Source of the DNA: Syntrophobacteraceae bacterium
GTDB taxonomy: Bacteria > Desulfobacterota > Syntrophobacteria > Syntrophobacterales > Syntrophobacteraceae
Direction: 5' to 3'
DNA: 58,127 bases
NCBI GenBank assembly: GCA_031292215.1
Contig: JARLHO010000081.1
Coordinates: 1-58,127, forward strand
Shown here: piece by piece, positions 17,130 through 26,350 of the stretch
How the letters are laid out: each line of letters opens with the position of its first letter
Numbering within the stretch: the first letter of the stretch is position 1
Translations under genes and position numbers: made by a program
The notes under the pieces: model-generated
Told to the model about the DNA's origin: nothing
What the model saw: the letters and a program-made list of their open reading frames with translations, nothing else
Database searches by the model: none

Positions 17130-18197
17130 TTGAATGATTTCCTTGGGTCTGGCTGCGCAACTCTCATCGGGAGCATGCCTCAAAAGGACCGCAAAAGCAC
17201 CATCGACCTTGTGTTGCGAACGGCCCCGGAGATTCCCGCATGGCCACAGTTGGCAAGGTTTGCCGCCGAACAGATGATGGAGCAGTATATCGAGGGTTTA
17301 CCCGGGCTTGTGAGAACGGAGGAGCGGCTGTTTGTAGATTCGGCATCGCCTGAGTTCGACAGGGAGGTGCTGGTTTTCTATGAGCAATTCCTTGCGGTAG
17401 AGGACGGGCGGCTAAAGGTTGAGGATTCGGGTTTTGGATTGGGCGAGCGGACCGGGGCGACTTTTCGAGCGTTTATGGAGGCCGTAGAAGGCGCCTCACC
17501 TGCTCCTCGCGCCCTAAAGGGGCAGGTCGTCGGGCCGTTTACTCTTCTTTGCGGCCTAAAGGACCAGGACGGCCGCGCGCTTATCTACGATGAGCGTTTC
17601 CTAGATATCGTGCCCAAGCTCCTGGGCATGAAGGCCCGGTGGCAGATCGAGCGCATGCGAACACTCGGGGCGCCGGTAATTATTTTCTTAGATGAACCGG
17701 GGCTCGCGGGATTTGGCTCCTCGGCCCTTATCACCGTCTCAGCCGAGCTGGCGCGCAGGGTTTTGGGGGAAGTGGTCGAGGCCGTTCACGCAGCCGGCGG
17801 TCTTGCCGGGGTCCACGTCTGCGCCAATACGGACTGGCGCCTGGCTTTCGATTCGAATTTCGACATCATAAATTTTGACGCCTACGGCTATTTCGATAAG
17901 TTCGCGATCTATAAAGAGGAGTGTTTCGATTTTTTTGGCAGGGGCGGAAACATAGCCTGGGGGGTAGTGCCCACCTCGGATCCCGATGCGATAGATTCTG
18001 AGACCCCCGAGAGCCTTGCCGCAAGATGGACGGGGCAGGCCGAAGCGTTTGCGGCGGGCAAGATGAGCCTGCAAGAGCTTAAGGAGCATTCCCTGTTTAG
18101 CCCGAGCTGCGGCTGCGGCAGTCTTTCGGAGGCGCGCAGCGAAAGGGTGCTCGAGCTTTTGCGGGGATTTTGCCGTATAATTGGCAAACAGGTGTAG
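17130..18197 (+). CDS. MetE-like (cobalamin-independent methionine synthase C-terminal type) methyltransferase
   Basis: A 355-residue protein in the UroD/MetE superfamily. It has the methyltransferase barrel motifs GSMPQKD, LKGQVVGPFTLLCGL, VIIFLDEPGL and GVHVCANTDW, and ends near SPSCGCGSLSEA. The His-x-Cys of HVC and the Cys of SPSCGCG correspond to zinc ligands of MetE, so a zinc-dependent thiol methylation is plausible. The N-terminal domain of full-length MetE is missing. The TTG at 17130 is chosen because GGAAAGGAG precedes it by the right distance; earlier in-frame starts from 17010 encode an unlikely hydrophobic leader. The methyl donor could be a corrinoid protein rather than a folate; this is open. 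Confidence 0.75.
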   Translation: MNDFLGSGCATLIGSMPQKDRKSTIDLVLRTAPEIPAWPQLARFAAEQMMEQYIEGLPGLVRTEERLFVDSASPEFDREVLVFYEQFLAVEDGRLKVEDSGFGLGERTGATFRAFMEAVEGASPAPRALKGQVVGPFTLLCGLKDQDGRALIYDERFLDIVPKLLGMKARWQIERMRTLGAPVIIFLDEPGLAGFGSSALITVSAELARRVLGEVVEAVHAAGGLAGVHVCANTDWRLAFDSNFDIINFDAYGYFDKFAIYKEECFDFFGRGGNIAWGVVPTSDPDAIDSETPESLAARWTGQAEAFAAGKMSLQELKEHSLFSPSCGCGSLSEARSERVLELLRGFCRIIGKQV

Positions 18198-18216
18198 GGT
18201 TGCGGGGGGTTGAGTA

Positions 18217-18245
18217 TTGACAAATGTCTCCGATGGCACTAGTTT
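18217..18245 (+). promoter_or_regulatory. Promoter of the hrcA-grpE-dnaK operon
   Basis: A perfect TTGACA (18217-18222) is followed after 17 bases by TAGTTT (18240-18245). The CIRCE operator begins 3 bases downstream, so a repressor bound there would block initiation. Confidence 0.7.
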
Positions 18246-18248
18246 TCT

Positions 18249-18275
18249 TTAGCACTCTTTTTTGACGAGTGCTAC
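18249..18275 (+). promoter_or_regulatory. CIRCE heat-shock operator
   Basis: TTAGCACTC, a 9-base spacer and GAGTGCTAC match the CIRCE consensus except for the last base. It is the binding site of HrcA, encoded just downstream, so the operon is autoregulated and induced when HrcA is inactivated by heat. Its position also argues that translation of hrcA starts after it. Confidence 0.95.
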
Positions 18276-18294
18276 CAACAGGGAGACTCAGGAT

Positions 18295-19344
18295 GTGATT
18301 GAGCTAACGCTTCGCGATCAGAGTGTTCTGGAAGCCATTATTACGGACTATATAGAAACGGGTGAGCCGGTAGGGTCGCGGACCATTTCCAAAAGAAGCG
18401 CCATGCACGTTAGCCCTGCGACCATTCGAAACGTCATGGCCGATCTAGAGGAAATGGGGCTCTTGCATCAGCCCCATACTTCGGCGGGGCGCATCCCTAC
18501 GGTCAAGGGGCTGCGGCTCTACCTCGATTCGATAATGCGCTCGAGGCAGCTTGGGGGATCGGAAAAAGAGCTGATTCGGGATGCGTTAAAGACCAGGCCC
18601 CAGGACTTAACCGAACTCCTTCGGGGCACCTCGCGGCTGCTTTCGCAATACTGCCGGCAGGCCGGTGTGGTGCTTTGGCCCAAGGTGTCGATAGCGGCGT
18701 TTAAACATATTGAATTTCTTCGGCTCGGCCCTTTTGACATAATGGTTATCCTTATTTCCAGGTCGGGGTTGATCCATCAGACCCACATCGAGTCGCGGGA
18801 AGAAATCGCGCAGGAAGAGCTCGACAAGTACAGTCTCTATATTAACGAGCTTCTGATGAATGTGCCCCTTTCGATGGTAAAGCAGCGCATCCGCGAGGAG
18901 ATGGAGGGGGAAAAAGCGGTTTTTGACCGGCTTTTTTCTCGGGCTTTGCAGATGGCCAACCGGGCTATCCAGTATGCGATGCAAGATAGCGAGATCTATA
19001 TAGAGGGACAGACCAACCTTTTGGATAACCCTGAGTTCGCCCATGTCGAGCAGATGAGGCGCATACTGCAGGCCTTTGAGGATAAGTCCAAGATGATCAG
19101 GCTTCTAGACGACACCCTCAAGGCCTCGACCGGAATTCAGATATTATTGGGGACCGAGGGCGAACTTTCCAGGGAGTGGCAGGAAATGAGCCTTGTTTCG
19201 GCCCCTTTTCGGCGGGGTGACACCCCGCTGGGAATTCTTGGAGTCATTGGTCCTCTGCGCATGGACTACTCCAGAATTATACCCATCGTGGAATTTACGG
19301 CGCAGTTCCTCAGTCAGATGCTTGAGATAGGCGATGAGGGCTAA
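18295..19344 (+). CDS. hrcA: Heat-inducible transcription repressor HrcA
   Basis: A 349-residue repressor with an N-terminal winged helix (VLEAIITDYIETGEPVGSRT, SPATIRNVMADLEEMGLL, TSAGRIPT) and the GAF-like and dimerisation domains of HrcA (FDIMVILISRSGLIHQTHI, ending LGVIGPLRMDYSRIIPIVEF). It binds CIRCE at 18249-18275. The GTG at 18295 is chosen because GGGAG lies 9 bases upstream and because a TTG at 18262, which also gives an open frame, sits within the operator. It is the first gene of an operon with grpE and dnaK; dnaJ is not present downstream. Confidence 0.93.
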   Translation: MIELTLRDQSVLEAIITDYIETGEPVGSRTISKRSAMHVSPATIRNVMADLEEMGLLHQPHTSAGRIPTVKGLRLYLDSIMRSRQLGGSEKELIRDALKTRPQDLTELLRGTSRLLSQYCRQAGVVLWPKVSIAAFKHIEFLRLGPFDIMVILISRSGLIHQTHIESREEIAQEELDKYSLYINELLMNVPLSMVKQRIREEMEGEKAVFDRLFSRALQMANRAIQYAMQDSEIYIEGQTNLLDNPEFAHVEQMRRILQAFEDKSKMIRLLDDTLKASTGIQILLGTEGELSREWQEMSLVSAPFRRGDTPLGILGVIGPLRMDYSRIIPIVEFTAQFLSQMLEIGDEG

Positions 19345-19431
19345 ATAATTTTTTTGGAGGGGGTGTTTTGGGCCTGCCCGAAGGTTATCCGGCGCCGGAA
19401 ATATTAGGTTGAACGAAACGGAGGGAACGGT

Positions 19432-20004
19432 TTGATAAATATTGATGGAAAACCCACGGAGAAAAAACCCGCCACCGAGGACCAGGTCGAAATCGGGGCC
19501 GAGGCCCAAAAGGATGTCGGGCCGGATTGGCAGGAACTTCTAAAGCAGCGGGAAACGGAGCTCCAGGAGGCCCGGGAGCGCACCCTGAGGCTGGCAGCAG
19601 AGCTCGATAACACCCGGAAGCGGCTGGAGAGGGAAAAAACCGAGGGCATATCGTATGCCAATGAAAGCATCATGCGCCAGCTTGTCGATGTGATCGACAA
19701 TCTCGAACGGGCGCTCGAACACGGCGAAAAAGACAATGAAAATTGCGGGAGTCTTTTGGACGGCGTGCGGATGACTCTAAAGAGTTTTCTCGATGTGCTC
19801 GCCAAGTTTGGCGCCGCGCCCTTTGAATCGGTGGGCGCCGAATTTGACCCCAACAAGCATGAGGCGGTAGTCCAGGAACAGAACCCGGACTGCCCCGACA
19901 TGACGGTGACTCGGGAATTTCAAAAGGGCTACACTTTAAGGGACAGGCTCCTTAGACCTGCAAGGGTTGGAGTGGCGAGAAGCGCAAAGAATAGCAACTG
20001 CTAA
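19432..20004 (+). CDS. grpE: GrpE nucleotide exchange factor
   Basis: A 190-residue co-chaperone that releases ADP from DnaK. The first 35 residues are acidic and unstructured; about 36-85 form the long coiled helix (LLKQRETELQEARERTLRLA, ELDNTRKRLEREK), and the C-terminal beta domain ends with GAEFDPNKHEAVVQEQNPDC and GYTLRDRLLRPARVGVA. The TTG at 19432 follows GGAGG by a short spacing. It lies 87 bases after hrcA and 79 bases before dnaK, so it is part of the same heat-shock operon. Confidence 0.93.
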   Translation: MINIDGKPTEKKPATEDQVEIGAEAQKDVGPDWQELLKQRETELQEARERTLRLAAELDNTRKRLEREKTEGISYANESIMRQLVDVIDNLERALEHGEKDNENCGSLLDGVRMTLKSFLDVLAKFGAAPFESVGAEFDPNKHEAVVQEQNPDCPDMTVTREFQKGYTLRDRLLRPARVGVARSAKNSNC

Positions 20005-20083
20005 ACATATCTCATGGCGGAGCCGGGAGTTCTCACCCCTGCACGGCCCGGGAGAAAAGGGCAAACCCCAAGGAGGCGTTTAA

Positions 20084-21994
20084 ATGAGTAAAGTTATAGG
20101 AATCGATCTCGGGACTACCAATTCAGTGGTCGCGATCATGGAGGGAAAGGAGCCAAAGGTTTTGACCAACGCGGAGGGCAGCCGGCTCACCCCTTCGATG
20201 GTGGCCATCACCGAGTCCGGCGAGCGGCTGGTCGGCCAGGTTGCCAAACGGCAGGCCATAACCAACCCGGAGAATACCGTTTCCGCGGTGAAACGGCTCA
20301 TCGGCCGAAAATTCGACACACCGGAAGTCCTAGACGATACGAAGGTTCTTCCCTACAAGATCGTACGCGCGAGCAACGGGGATACCGACTTAAAGATTCG
20401 AGGCCGGGATTACAGCCCGACCGAGATTTCGGCTTTTATCCTGACCAAGATGAAGCAAACCGCCGAAGACTACCTCGGGGAGAAGGTGACCGATGCAGTC
20501 GTAACGGTGCCCGCCTATTTCAATGACAGCCAGAGGCAGGCGACAAAGGACGCGGGAAAAATCGCCGGGCTAAATGTTTTGCGCATCATAAACGAGCCCA
20601 CTGCGGCATCTTTGGCCTACGGTCTGGATAAGAAAAAGGACGAAAAAATCGCGGTATTCGACCTTGGGGGCGGCACCTACGATATTTCCATTCTTGAAAT
20701 CGGCGAGGGCGTATTCGAGGTAAAGTCCACCAACGGCAACACGCACCTTGGCGGTGAAGATTTCGACCAGCGAATAATCGACTGGCTGGCAAACGAGTTT
20801 AAGAAAGACTACGGCATAGATCTGCGAACGGACAAGATGGCGCTCCAAAGGCTTAAGGAAGGGGCCGAGCGGGCAAAAATCGAGCTTTCCACAACGATGG
20901 AAACCGAGATCAATCTCCCGTTTATCACCGCCGATGCCTCGGGCCCCAAGCACATGAACATAAAGCTTACGCGGGCCAAGCTCGAATCGATGGTGGAAGA
21001 ACTCATCGACAAGTTGCTCCCGCCCATGGAGCATGCGCTAAAGGACGGGGGCCTTTCGCGCAGCGAAATCGACGAGGTGATACTGGTTGGCGGCATGACC
21101 AGGATGCCCCGGGTCCAGCAGAAAGTGCAGGAATTTTTCGGAAAAGAGCCTCACCGAGGCGTTAACCCCGATGAGGTCGTAGCGATCGGGGCGGCAATCC
21201 AGGGCGGAGTGCTAAGAGGGGATGTAAAAGACGTACTGTTGCTCGATGTCACCCCGCTATCGCTTGGGATCGAAACCTTAGGCGGCGTTATGACCAAGCT
21301 GATCGAGCGAAACACAACGATTCCGACCCGCAAGAGCCAGACGTTTTCGACGGCGGCCGACAACCAGACCGCGGTGTCCATACATGTGCTCCAGGGCGAG
21401 CGCGACATGGCCTCGGACAACAAGACCCTTGGGCGGTTCGAATTGGTCGGGATACCTTCTGCGCCCCGAGGCATTCCGCAGATCGAGGTTACCTTCGATA
21501 TCGACGCCAACGGCATCGTGCATGTTTCGGCCAAGGACATGGCGACCCAGAAGGAGCAGTCCATCCAGATCACCGCCTCAAGCGGCTTAAGCGATGAGGA
21601 GATAAAAAACCTGGTGCGGGAGGCCGAGGCCCACGCCGAGGAGGACAAAAAGAAACGCGAACTGATCGAGGCCAGAAACCAGGCGGATACTCTTATCTAC
21701 AGCACGGAGAAGACTCTGCGCGATATGGCGGATAAGCTCGACGCGAAGACCAAAGCGGACATCGAAGCCCAAATCGTCACGCTCCGGGCCACCATGGAGG
21801 GCGATAACGTGGAGGCCATTCAAAAGGACCTCGATGCATTGATGCAACTGTCCCACAAGGTGGCCGAAGAGGCCTACAAACGGGCGGCCGGCCCTCAGGG
21901 GCAACCGGGGGCGGGAGGCGAAGGCGAACCGCAGCAGCACAAAAAGTCCGATGACGATGTCGTGGACGCGGACTTCGAGGAAGTAAAGAAATAA
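20084..21994 (+). CDS. dnaK: Chaperone DnaK (Hsp70)
   Basis: A 636-residue Hsp70. Signatures are [13 protein letters not shown] at the start, [52 protein letters not shown] and [16 protein letters not shown] in the ATPase domain, the linker [19 protein letters not shown] and the substrate domain after it. The tail is acidic ([14 protein letters not shown]), as expected. The ATG has AAGGAGG upstream. It is the last gene of the operon; a hairpin follows at 22053-22083. Confidence 0.97.
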   Translation: MSKVIGIDLGTTNSVVAIMEGKEPKVLTNAEGSRLTPSMVAITESGERLVGQVAKRQAITNPENTVSAVKRLIGRKFDTPEVLDDTKVLPYKIVRASNGDTDLKIRGRDYSPTEISAFILTKMKQTAEDYLGEKVTDAVVTVPAYFNDSQRQATKDAGKIAGLNVLRIINEPTAASLAYGLDKKKDEKIAVFDLGGGTYDISILEIGEGVFEVKSTNGNTHLGGEDFDQRIIDWLANEFKKDYGIDLRTDKMALQRLKEGAERAKIELSTTMETEINLPFITADASGPKHMNIKLTRAKLESMVEELIDKLLPPMEHALKDGGLSRSEIDEVILVGGMTRMPRVQQKVQEFFGKEPHRGVNPDEVVAIGAAIQGGVLRGDVKDVLLLDVTPLSLGIETLGGVMTKLIERNTTIPTRKSQTFSTAADNQTAVSIHVLQGERDMASDNKTLGRFELVGIPSAPRGIPQIEVTFDIDANGIVHVSAKDMATQKEQSIQITASSGLSDEEIKNLVREAEAHAEEDKKKRELIEARNQADTLIYSTEKTLRDMADKLDAKTKADIEAQIVTLRATMEGDNVEAIQKDLDALMQLSHKVAEEAYKRAAGPQGQPGAGGEGEPQQHKKSDDDVVDADFEEVKK

Positions 21995-22052
21995 AAACAG
22001 AGGCAATAAATGTTCATTTAAACTTTTCTTGAAACGTTTTCCGATGTATTAA

Positions 22053-22083
22053 GGGGCACGCTGGCAGCGGTGCCCTGTTTTGC
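22053..22083 (+). terminator. Terminator after dnaK
   Basis: GGGGCAC and GTGCCC arms, extended inward by GCTG/CAGC, are followed by a TGTTTTGCTTTT stretch. It lies 59 bases after the dnaK stop. Confidence 0.7.
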
Positions 22084-22169
22084 TTTTCACCGGAGAAAAT
22101 CGGTCGAAGCGGGGCGTAAATTCATCCTTGTTTTATGGGCGTGTTGATTTCACGCAAAAGGCTTGGTGT

Positions 22170-24095
22170 ATGGGTGCTTATAAGAAAGGCGGATGGTTTT
22201 TTTGCCTGGTTATCCTAACGATTCTTACCGGCTGCGCGGGGGGCGGAAAACAAACGCCCCCCAATCTGTCGGCGAGCTTTACAACCGTTACTCCCCCGGA
22301 TGCCCAGAGGCTCTACCGGGAGGCCGAAAAGAGCTATCGCGCCGGGGACACGCCGGGGGCAATGGATGTTTGGCACAAAATCGTGAGGGGATATCCGGGG
22401 ACGGCCATTGCCGCCAGATCGATGAACAAGATGGGAGAGGTCTATCTGGCCGAGGACCGGTTGGACCTTGCGGCCCGGTATTTTAACTATATCGTGTACG
22501 AATACCCCTCCTGGGAGGGGGTCCGCGCCGCAAGACTAAATCAGCTCAAGGTGCTGGCTCGCATGGGCAAACAAAAAGAGGTCATGAGGGAGGCCGTCCC
22601 TTTGTTTCGGGACTCGCAGGGACATCCCGGCGTCCGATTGGGTCTAGCGAAGCTGATGGTTGGGATCTACAATGGGCGAAACGATATCGAGACCTCTTTT
22701 GAGTGGAGTTCTCGCGGCTTTTCTTCGGCTAAGACCGCGGAGCAAAAGCAAACGCTTTCCGATCTGACCAAACAGACGCTTGCAAGGGCCGGTGAAGGGG
22801 ACTTAAAAAAGCTCTACGGGAAAAAGCCCGGAGATTTCATGAGGGTCTTCCTCGATTTTCGCCGTGCTCAAATAGAGGCTGCAAACGGGCAAAAAGAAAA
22901 AGCCCGCCGGGAGCTCGCGCAGGACCTTTCGCAAAACCCGGGACATCCGCTCGCTCAAGACATTCAGGCTGTCATCCGCAGTGTCGGGGTCGTTGAGGGC
23001 GGCATCGCTTTCAACGCGGATAAAATCGGAGTTATGGTTCCGCTAAAGGGGACGAACTCGGTCTACGGGGACATGGTTATCCGCGGGTTAAACCTGGCGA
23101 TGGCGGATTGGCGCAATACTCATCCAAACGATAACATCACCCTCGACATTAAGGACGCGGGGCTTGACCCCGACACGGCGGCCCGCTCCTATAACGAACT
23201 GGTCAAAAAGGACGGTGTTATGGCCATCGTGGGGCCGCTTGGCGCCCAGGCAAACCGGACCGTTATCCCGCTTGCCAACCGCCAGGGCGTGCCGATGCTG
23301 TCTTTGACGCAAAAAGACGAGGGGACGGGGAGCGACACCTTTGTTTTGCACGCATTCATCGACAGCCGCGACCTGGTAAATACCCTTGTTCGCTACTGCC
23401 GTGAAAAACTAAACTTTAAACGTTTCGCGTGTCTTTACCCCGATGATCGCTATGGGCAAAAGCTCTCGAAGATTTTCGCCGAAGCGGTCCAAAAAAGTGG
23501 CGGGCAGATGATGGCCAGCGCCTCCTACACGGAAAAGAGCACCGATTTTTCCGCCGCTCTTAAGGCGCTTATGGATATCTCCAAGAAAAACGCGCCTCTT
23601 GAGTCGATTGAAGGAACCCCTTTTGACGCTCTCTTTATTCCCGACCAGGTGAGCACCCTTTCGCTCATAGCTCCGCAGCTTCCCTACAACAACATAGTGG
23701 GAGCGACCCTTGTTGGCACCAACCTGTGGAGCGAGCCTTCGCTGGTTCAGGCCGGGGGGGTGTATGTCGACCATGCGTTGTTTGCGACCTCCTTTTATCC
23801 GCAAAGCCAAAATCCCAAGGTGGTGGCGTTTGAAAAGGAATACGAAGCCCAATATCACGCGGCCCCGACGTATCTGGAGGCGCAGGCCTACGATGCGCTC
23901 ACGTTGCTGCTTGAGGCCAGGAGTGGCCAGGGCGGGGAGGTAAACCGCAATGCCCTGTTCCAGAGCCTTCTTGAGCAGGCCAAAAATTTCGAGGGGGTTA
24001 CGGGAAATTATTCTGTTGGCCCAGGCGGGGATCTCGTGCGCCAGTATTCCGTTTTTCAGGTTAAAAACGGGTCGATCGAGCAGGTTTATCCGTAG
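22170..24095 (+). CDS. Lipoprotein with tetratricopeptide-like and periplasmic-binding domains
   Basis: A 641-residue exported protein. The signal peptide ends in the lipobox LTGC, with Cys at residue 22. Residues about 45-290 are helical repeats (AQRLYREAEKSYRAGDTPGA, AARSMNKMGEVYLAEDRLDL, AARYFNYIVYEYPS). Residues about 300-640 form a type I periplasmic-binding fold (IGVMVPLKGTNSVYGDMVIR, KDGVMAIVGPLGAQANRTVI, FACLYPDDRYGQK). This is the architecture of LpoA-like activators of penicillin-binding proteins, and of some branched-chain amino acid binding proteins. The ATG at 22170 begins a proper signal peptide; an in-frame start at 22080 would add 30 residues ahead of it. Function is inferred from layout only. 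Confidence 0.75.
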   Translation: MGAYKKGGWFFCLVILTILTGCAGGGKQTPPNLSASFTTVTPPDAQRLYREAEKSYRAGDTPGAMDVWHKIVRGYPGTAIAARSMNKMGEVYLAEDRLDLAARYFNYIVYEYPSWEGVRAARLNQLKVLARMGKQKEVMREAVPLFRDSQGHPGVRLGLAKLMVGIYNGRNDIETSFEWSSRGFSSAKTAEQKQTLSDLTKQTLARAGEGDLKKLYGKKPGDFMRVFLDFRRAQIEAANGQKEKARRELAQDLSQNPGHPLAQDIQAVIRSVGVVEGGIAFNADKIGVMVPLKGTNSVYGDMVIRGLNLAMADWRNTHPNDNITLDIKDAGLDPDTAARSYNELVKKDGVMAIVGPLGAQANRTVIPLANRQGVPMLSLTQKDEGTGSDTFVLHAFIDSRDLVNTLVRYCREKLNFKRFACLYPDDRYGQKLSKIFAEAVQKSGGQMMASASYTEKSTDFSAALKALMDISKKNAPLESIEGTPFDALFIPDQVSTLSLIAPQLPYNNIVGATLVGTNLWSEPSLVQAGGVYVDHALFATSFYPQSQNPKVVAFEKEYEAQYHAAPTYLEAQAYDALTLLLEARSGQGGEVNRNALFQSLLEQAKNFEGVTGNYSVGPGGDLVRQYSVFQVKNGSIEQVYP

Positions 24096-24111
24096 CGGGC
24101 CGACATAGGAC

Positions 24112-24139
24112 TTGACATTGAATCGGCCGGATTTATAAT
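24112..24139 (+). promoter_or_regulatory. Consensus sigma-70 promoter of the zinc-ribbon gene
   Basis: TTGACA (24112-24117) and TATAAT (24134-24139), both perfect, are 16 bases apart. The start codon of the next gene is 48 bases further on. Confidence 0.8.
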
Positions 24140-24187
24140 GGTTTATACACTCTGTGGACCTATGTATAGTTGCGAGGAGGCGGATCT

Positions 24188-24466
24188 ATGCCAATCTATG
24201 AATACGAATGCTTGAAATGCGGCAAGACTACTGAAGCGATGCAAAGATTTTCCGACGCTCCCCTGTCTCAGTGCGGGGAGTGTAGCGGTCAACTCCGAAA
24301 GCTCATCTCCATGAGTACTTTCCACCTGAAGGGTTCAGGCTGGTATACGACCGATTATGCCGGAAAAAATCAAAGCACGGCAAAGCCTGCGGAAAACAAG
24401 ACCGGTTGTGCCGAGACTAAAACCGAGAGCAAAACCGAGAGCAGCACATCGGATAAGCATTCGTGA
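24188..24466 (+). CDS. FmdB family zinc-ribbon protein
   Basis: A 92-residue protein starting MPIYEYECLKCGKTTEAMQR, with a second pair CGECSGQLRKLIS. The two CxxC pairs at about residues 8-11 and 29-32 form a single zinc ribbon, as in FmdB-type regulatory or chaperone-like proteins. The C-terminal third is a Lys/Thr/Glu-rich low-complexity tail (TKTESKTESSTSDK). The ATG follows GAGGAGG. It has a consensus promoter and its own terminator, so it is transcribed alone. The function of the family is not well defined. Confidence 0.85.
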   Translation: MPIYEYECLKCGKTTEAMQRFSDAPLSQCGECSGQLRKLISMSTFHLKGSGWYTTDYAGKNQSTAKPAENKTGCAETKTESKTESSTSDKHS

Positions 24467-24515
24467 GCCATTGGATTTGAGTAAGTCCTAAAAAATAGGG
24501 CATTGTGAAAAGAGC

Positions 24516-24543
24516 GGCGGGTTTCGACCCGCCTTTTTTTTTG
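24516..24543 (+). terminator. Rho-independent terminator after the zinc-ribbon gene
   Basis: GGCGGGT, a TTCG tetraloop, ACCCGCC and a run of nine Ts. A textbook terminator, immediately in front of cobO. Confidence 0.95.
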
Positions 24544-24557
24544 TGAAATCGAGGGGG

Positions 24558-25085
24558 ATGGTGGAATCTCAAAAGGGCCTTTTGATAGTCTTTACCGGAG
24601 ACGGGAAAGGAAAGACCACCGCCGCGCTGGGTATGGCTTTGCGCGCCGCAGGACATGGCATGAGGGTGTTGGTGCTCCAGTTCATAAAGGGAGCGTGGAC
24701 CTACGGAGAGCTCGTATCTCTTAAGAAAATCGAAGAGATCGAAATTAAGCCTCTGGGGACCGGTTTTACCTGGAAAAAGGAAAATCTGGAAGAAGACAGG
24801 CGGCTGGCTGAGGCCGGGTGGCGGGAGGCTGTCTCGGAGATAAATGGGGGCAGGTGGGATATGTTAGTTCTAGACGAACTAAATATTGTGCTGTCTCTGG
24901 GGCTACTTGCGGTAGAAAGCGTGGTCGAGGTCTTGGGGAACCGGGCGAGCTGCCATATCGTTGCGACCGGAAGAAACGCTCCGCGGGAACTGATCGCAAT
25001 CGCAGACCTTGTGACGGAAATGAAGGTAATAAAGCACCCGTTCCTAGACCGGGGAATGAAGGCGAGCAAGGGAATCGAGTTCTAA
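24558..25085 (+). CDS. cobO: Cob(I)alamin adenosyltransferase, CobO/BtuR type
   Basis: A 175-residue ATP:corrinoid adenosyltransferase making the adenosylcobalamin bond. The P-loop TGDGKGKTTAALGMALRAAG is at about residues 13-32. VLVLQFIKGAW, MLVLDELNIVLSLGLL and ATGRNAPRELIAIADLVTEM are the other BtuR signatures, and it ends KHPFLDRGMKASKGIEF as usual. ATG at 24558 or GTG at 24561 could be the start. About 100 bases of its 3' part (24941-25041) recur in decayed form at 26769-26871. The neighbouring DNA downstream is a small accessory island. Confidence 0.93.
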   Translation: MVESQKGLLIVFTGDGKGKTTAALGMALRAAGHGMRVLVLQFIKGAWTYGELVSLKKIEEIEIKPLGTGFTWKKENLEEDRRLAEAGWREAVSEINGGRWDMLVLDELNIVLSLGLLAVESVVEVLGNRASCHIVATGRNAPRELIAIADLVTEMKVIKHPFLDRGMKASKGIEF

Positions 25086-25416
25086 GGTCGGGTCGCGTTC
25101 AAGCCACGCCGGCGTGTCGCCGCAGACGGGTTGCCAAGCCCCGACCTGCCCGACTGGCTGCGCCGGCGGCAGCTCGGACGGCAGTCCGCACCGCCTGCCG
25201 GGCAACGTATTCGCAAACTGAATTGTTAGGGCGCCGGCGCACTTAAATATTGTTTGCCCCAAGCGCATGAGCAGTAATTTAGAAAGGGGCTTGGCTCAAT
25301 CGCCCCCTTTTCTTCAAAGGGGGGTTGGGGGGATTTCAAGTCTTTTCGTACACCACGGAGTAAACTCCGTTCCAACATGCAAGGGATCAAAGCCATTAGC
25401 CGGTGATCAAAGCCGA
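25086..25416. other. Gene-free GC-rich stretch after cobO
   Basis: The first 170 bases are very GC-rich with short inverted repeats (for example around GCGCCGGCGGCAGC) but no supportable gene. Bases 25285-25338 are copy C of the dispersed repeat. A short palindrome ACGGAGTAAACTCCGT is at about 25358-25373. Confidence 0.5.
25285..25338. repeat. Dispersed C-run/G-run intergenic repeat, copy C
   Basis: GGGGCTTGGCTCAATCGCCC followed by a T-run and GGGGGGTTGGGGGGATTT. It is the shortest copy and is inverted relative to copies A and B. Confidence 0.85.
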
Positions 25417-25980
25417 TCAGCCCATCTCTTTTATATTTTTCCTGAGTATGCGTTTCTGCTCGGCTGCGTATTCTGCATCGATGTGTCCAGACTTTATCAG
25501 TTCATCATCACATCCTTCGAATATAGTGAGGAGTGCCATTCCTACGGCACTTAGCAGACCACGATAGATGTGATATCCACCGCTTTCGAGCAAATCGGCG
25601 GCCACATTCGATAGCATTGCATATACCCAGTCACGTGGGCTCGGATCAGGATGATTGGCGAGCGCCTTAAGGAAACGCCCAGGGTCTGACTTTAAAAGTT
25701 TTAAAATCGGAGCCACGGCGAGGTCGAAAGCTTCTTCATCGTAAATGCCGATCCGGACGAACCTTGACCTTGCCTCATCTATAGCGTTGAGAGCTAATTG
25801 GACAGCGTCCGAGTATCGGCCGTTTTTTAAGTTGTTGGCCAAAGGGGATGGGGGCAGCCCTTTCGATATCCTCGGCCACGTAGGAAACAGCACCAGGCTC
25901 AGGTTAACTAGATAATAGCATACGATTATAGCGACTGCCCATCCGATCGCTTGGATTATTTCACTCATCCTGCTGTTCAT
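25417..25980 (-). CDS. Hypothetical membrane-anchored protein
   Basis: A 187-residue protein that I do not recognise. One transmembrane segment at about residues 11-32 (AIGWAVAIIVCYYLVNLSLV) is followed by a helical soluble part with repeated short helices (AVQLALNAIDEARSRFV, APILKLLKSDPGRFLKALAN). It lies in the accessory island between cobO and its decayed copy. The start is uncertain between two nearby methionines (MNSRMSE). Confidence 0.6.
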   Translation of the reverse strand: MNSRMSEIIQAIGWAVAIIVCYYLVNLSLVLFPTWPRISKGLPPSPLANNLKNGRYSDAVQLALNAIDEARSRFVRIGIYDEEAFDLAVAPILKLLKSDPGRFLKALANHPDPSPRDWVYAMLSNVAADLLESGGYHIYRGLLSAVGMALLTIFEGCDDELIKSGHIDAEYAAEQKRILRKNIKEMG

Positions 25981-26068
25981 TTCTACTTGCCGGTTATGCG
26001 GCCTTTTACCGATCCCGGCCTACGGAGTGGGACGAAGCAAAAGGCTCTTTCAGCCCTCCAGGTGTCCG

Positions 26069-26350
26069 TCAAAGATCTAATTCGCTATGTGAACCCGGGC
26101 GCACAAGTTCTAGGTGATCGCCATCGGGTTTCCGGTAGATTAGAACCAAGTCTGGCCTGAGGTGGCAATCTCGATGATCGGCCCAGTCACCGGCCAGGGG
26201 GCGATCAAATTTATTCTGAGGTAGAGGCTTGTCGGCTACGAGTAAATTGATAACTTCCATCAGGACAGTATCCAGCTTTTTGCCGTGCAACCCGGATTTT
26301 TCCCGTTTATAGTCTCGGTCAAACCGGTGCGTTGTCCTAACAATCCGCAT
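26069..26350 (-). CDS. yafQ: YafQ family type II toxin (mRNA interferase)
   Basis: A 93-residue RelE-fold toxin that cleaves mRNA on the ribosome. It starts MRIVRTTHRFDRDYKREK, contains PLAGDWADHRDCHLRPDLVL and ends IYRKPDGDHLELVRPGSHSE. The catalytic-type His and Asp of the DHRDCH-D segment and the late His of GSHSEL are present. It overlaps the antitoxin gene by 14 bases. A broken relative is at 8940-9192. Confidence 0.9.
   Translation of the reverse strand: MRIVRTTHRFDRDYKREKSGLHGKKLDTVLMEVINLLVADKPLPQNKFDRPLAGDWADHRDCHLRPDLVLIYRKPDGDHLELVRPGSHSELDL

Noticed and set aside
25267-25554. Plus-strand 95-codon frame across repeat copy C
   Set aside because: It begins within the dispersed repeat and continues antisense to the gene at 25417-25980.
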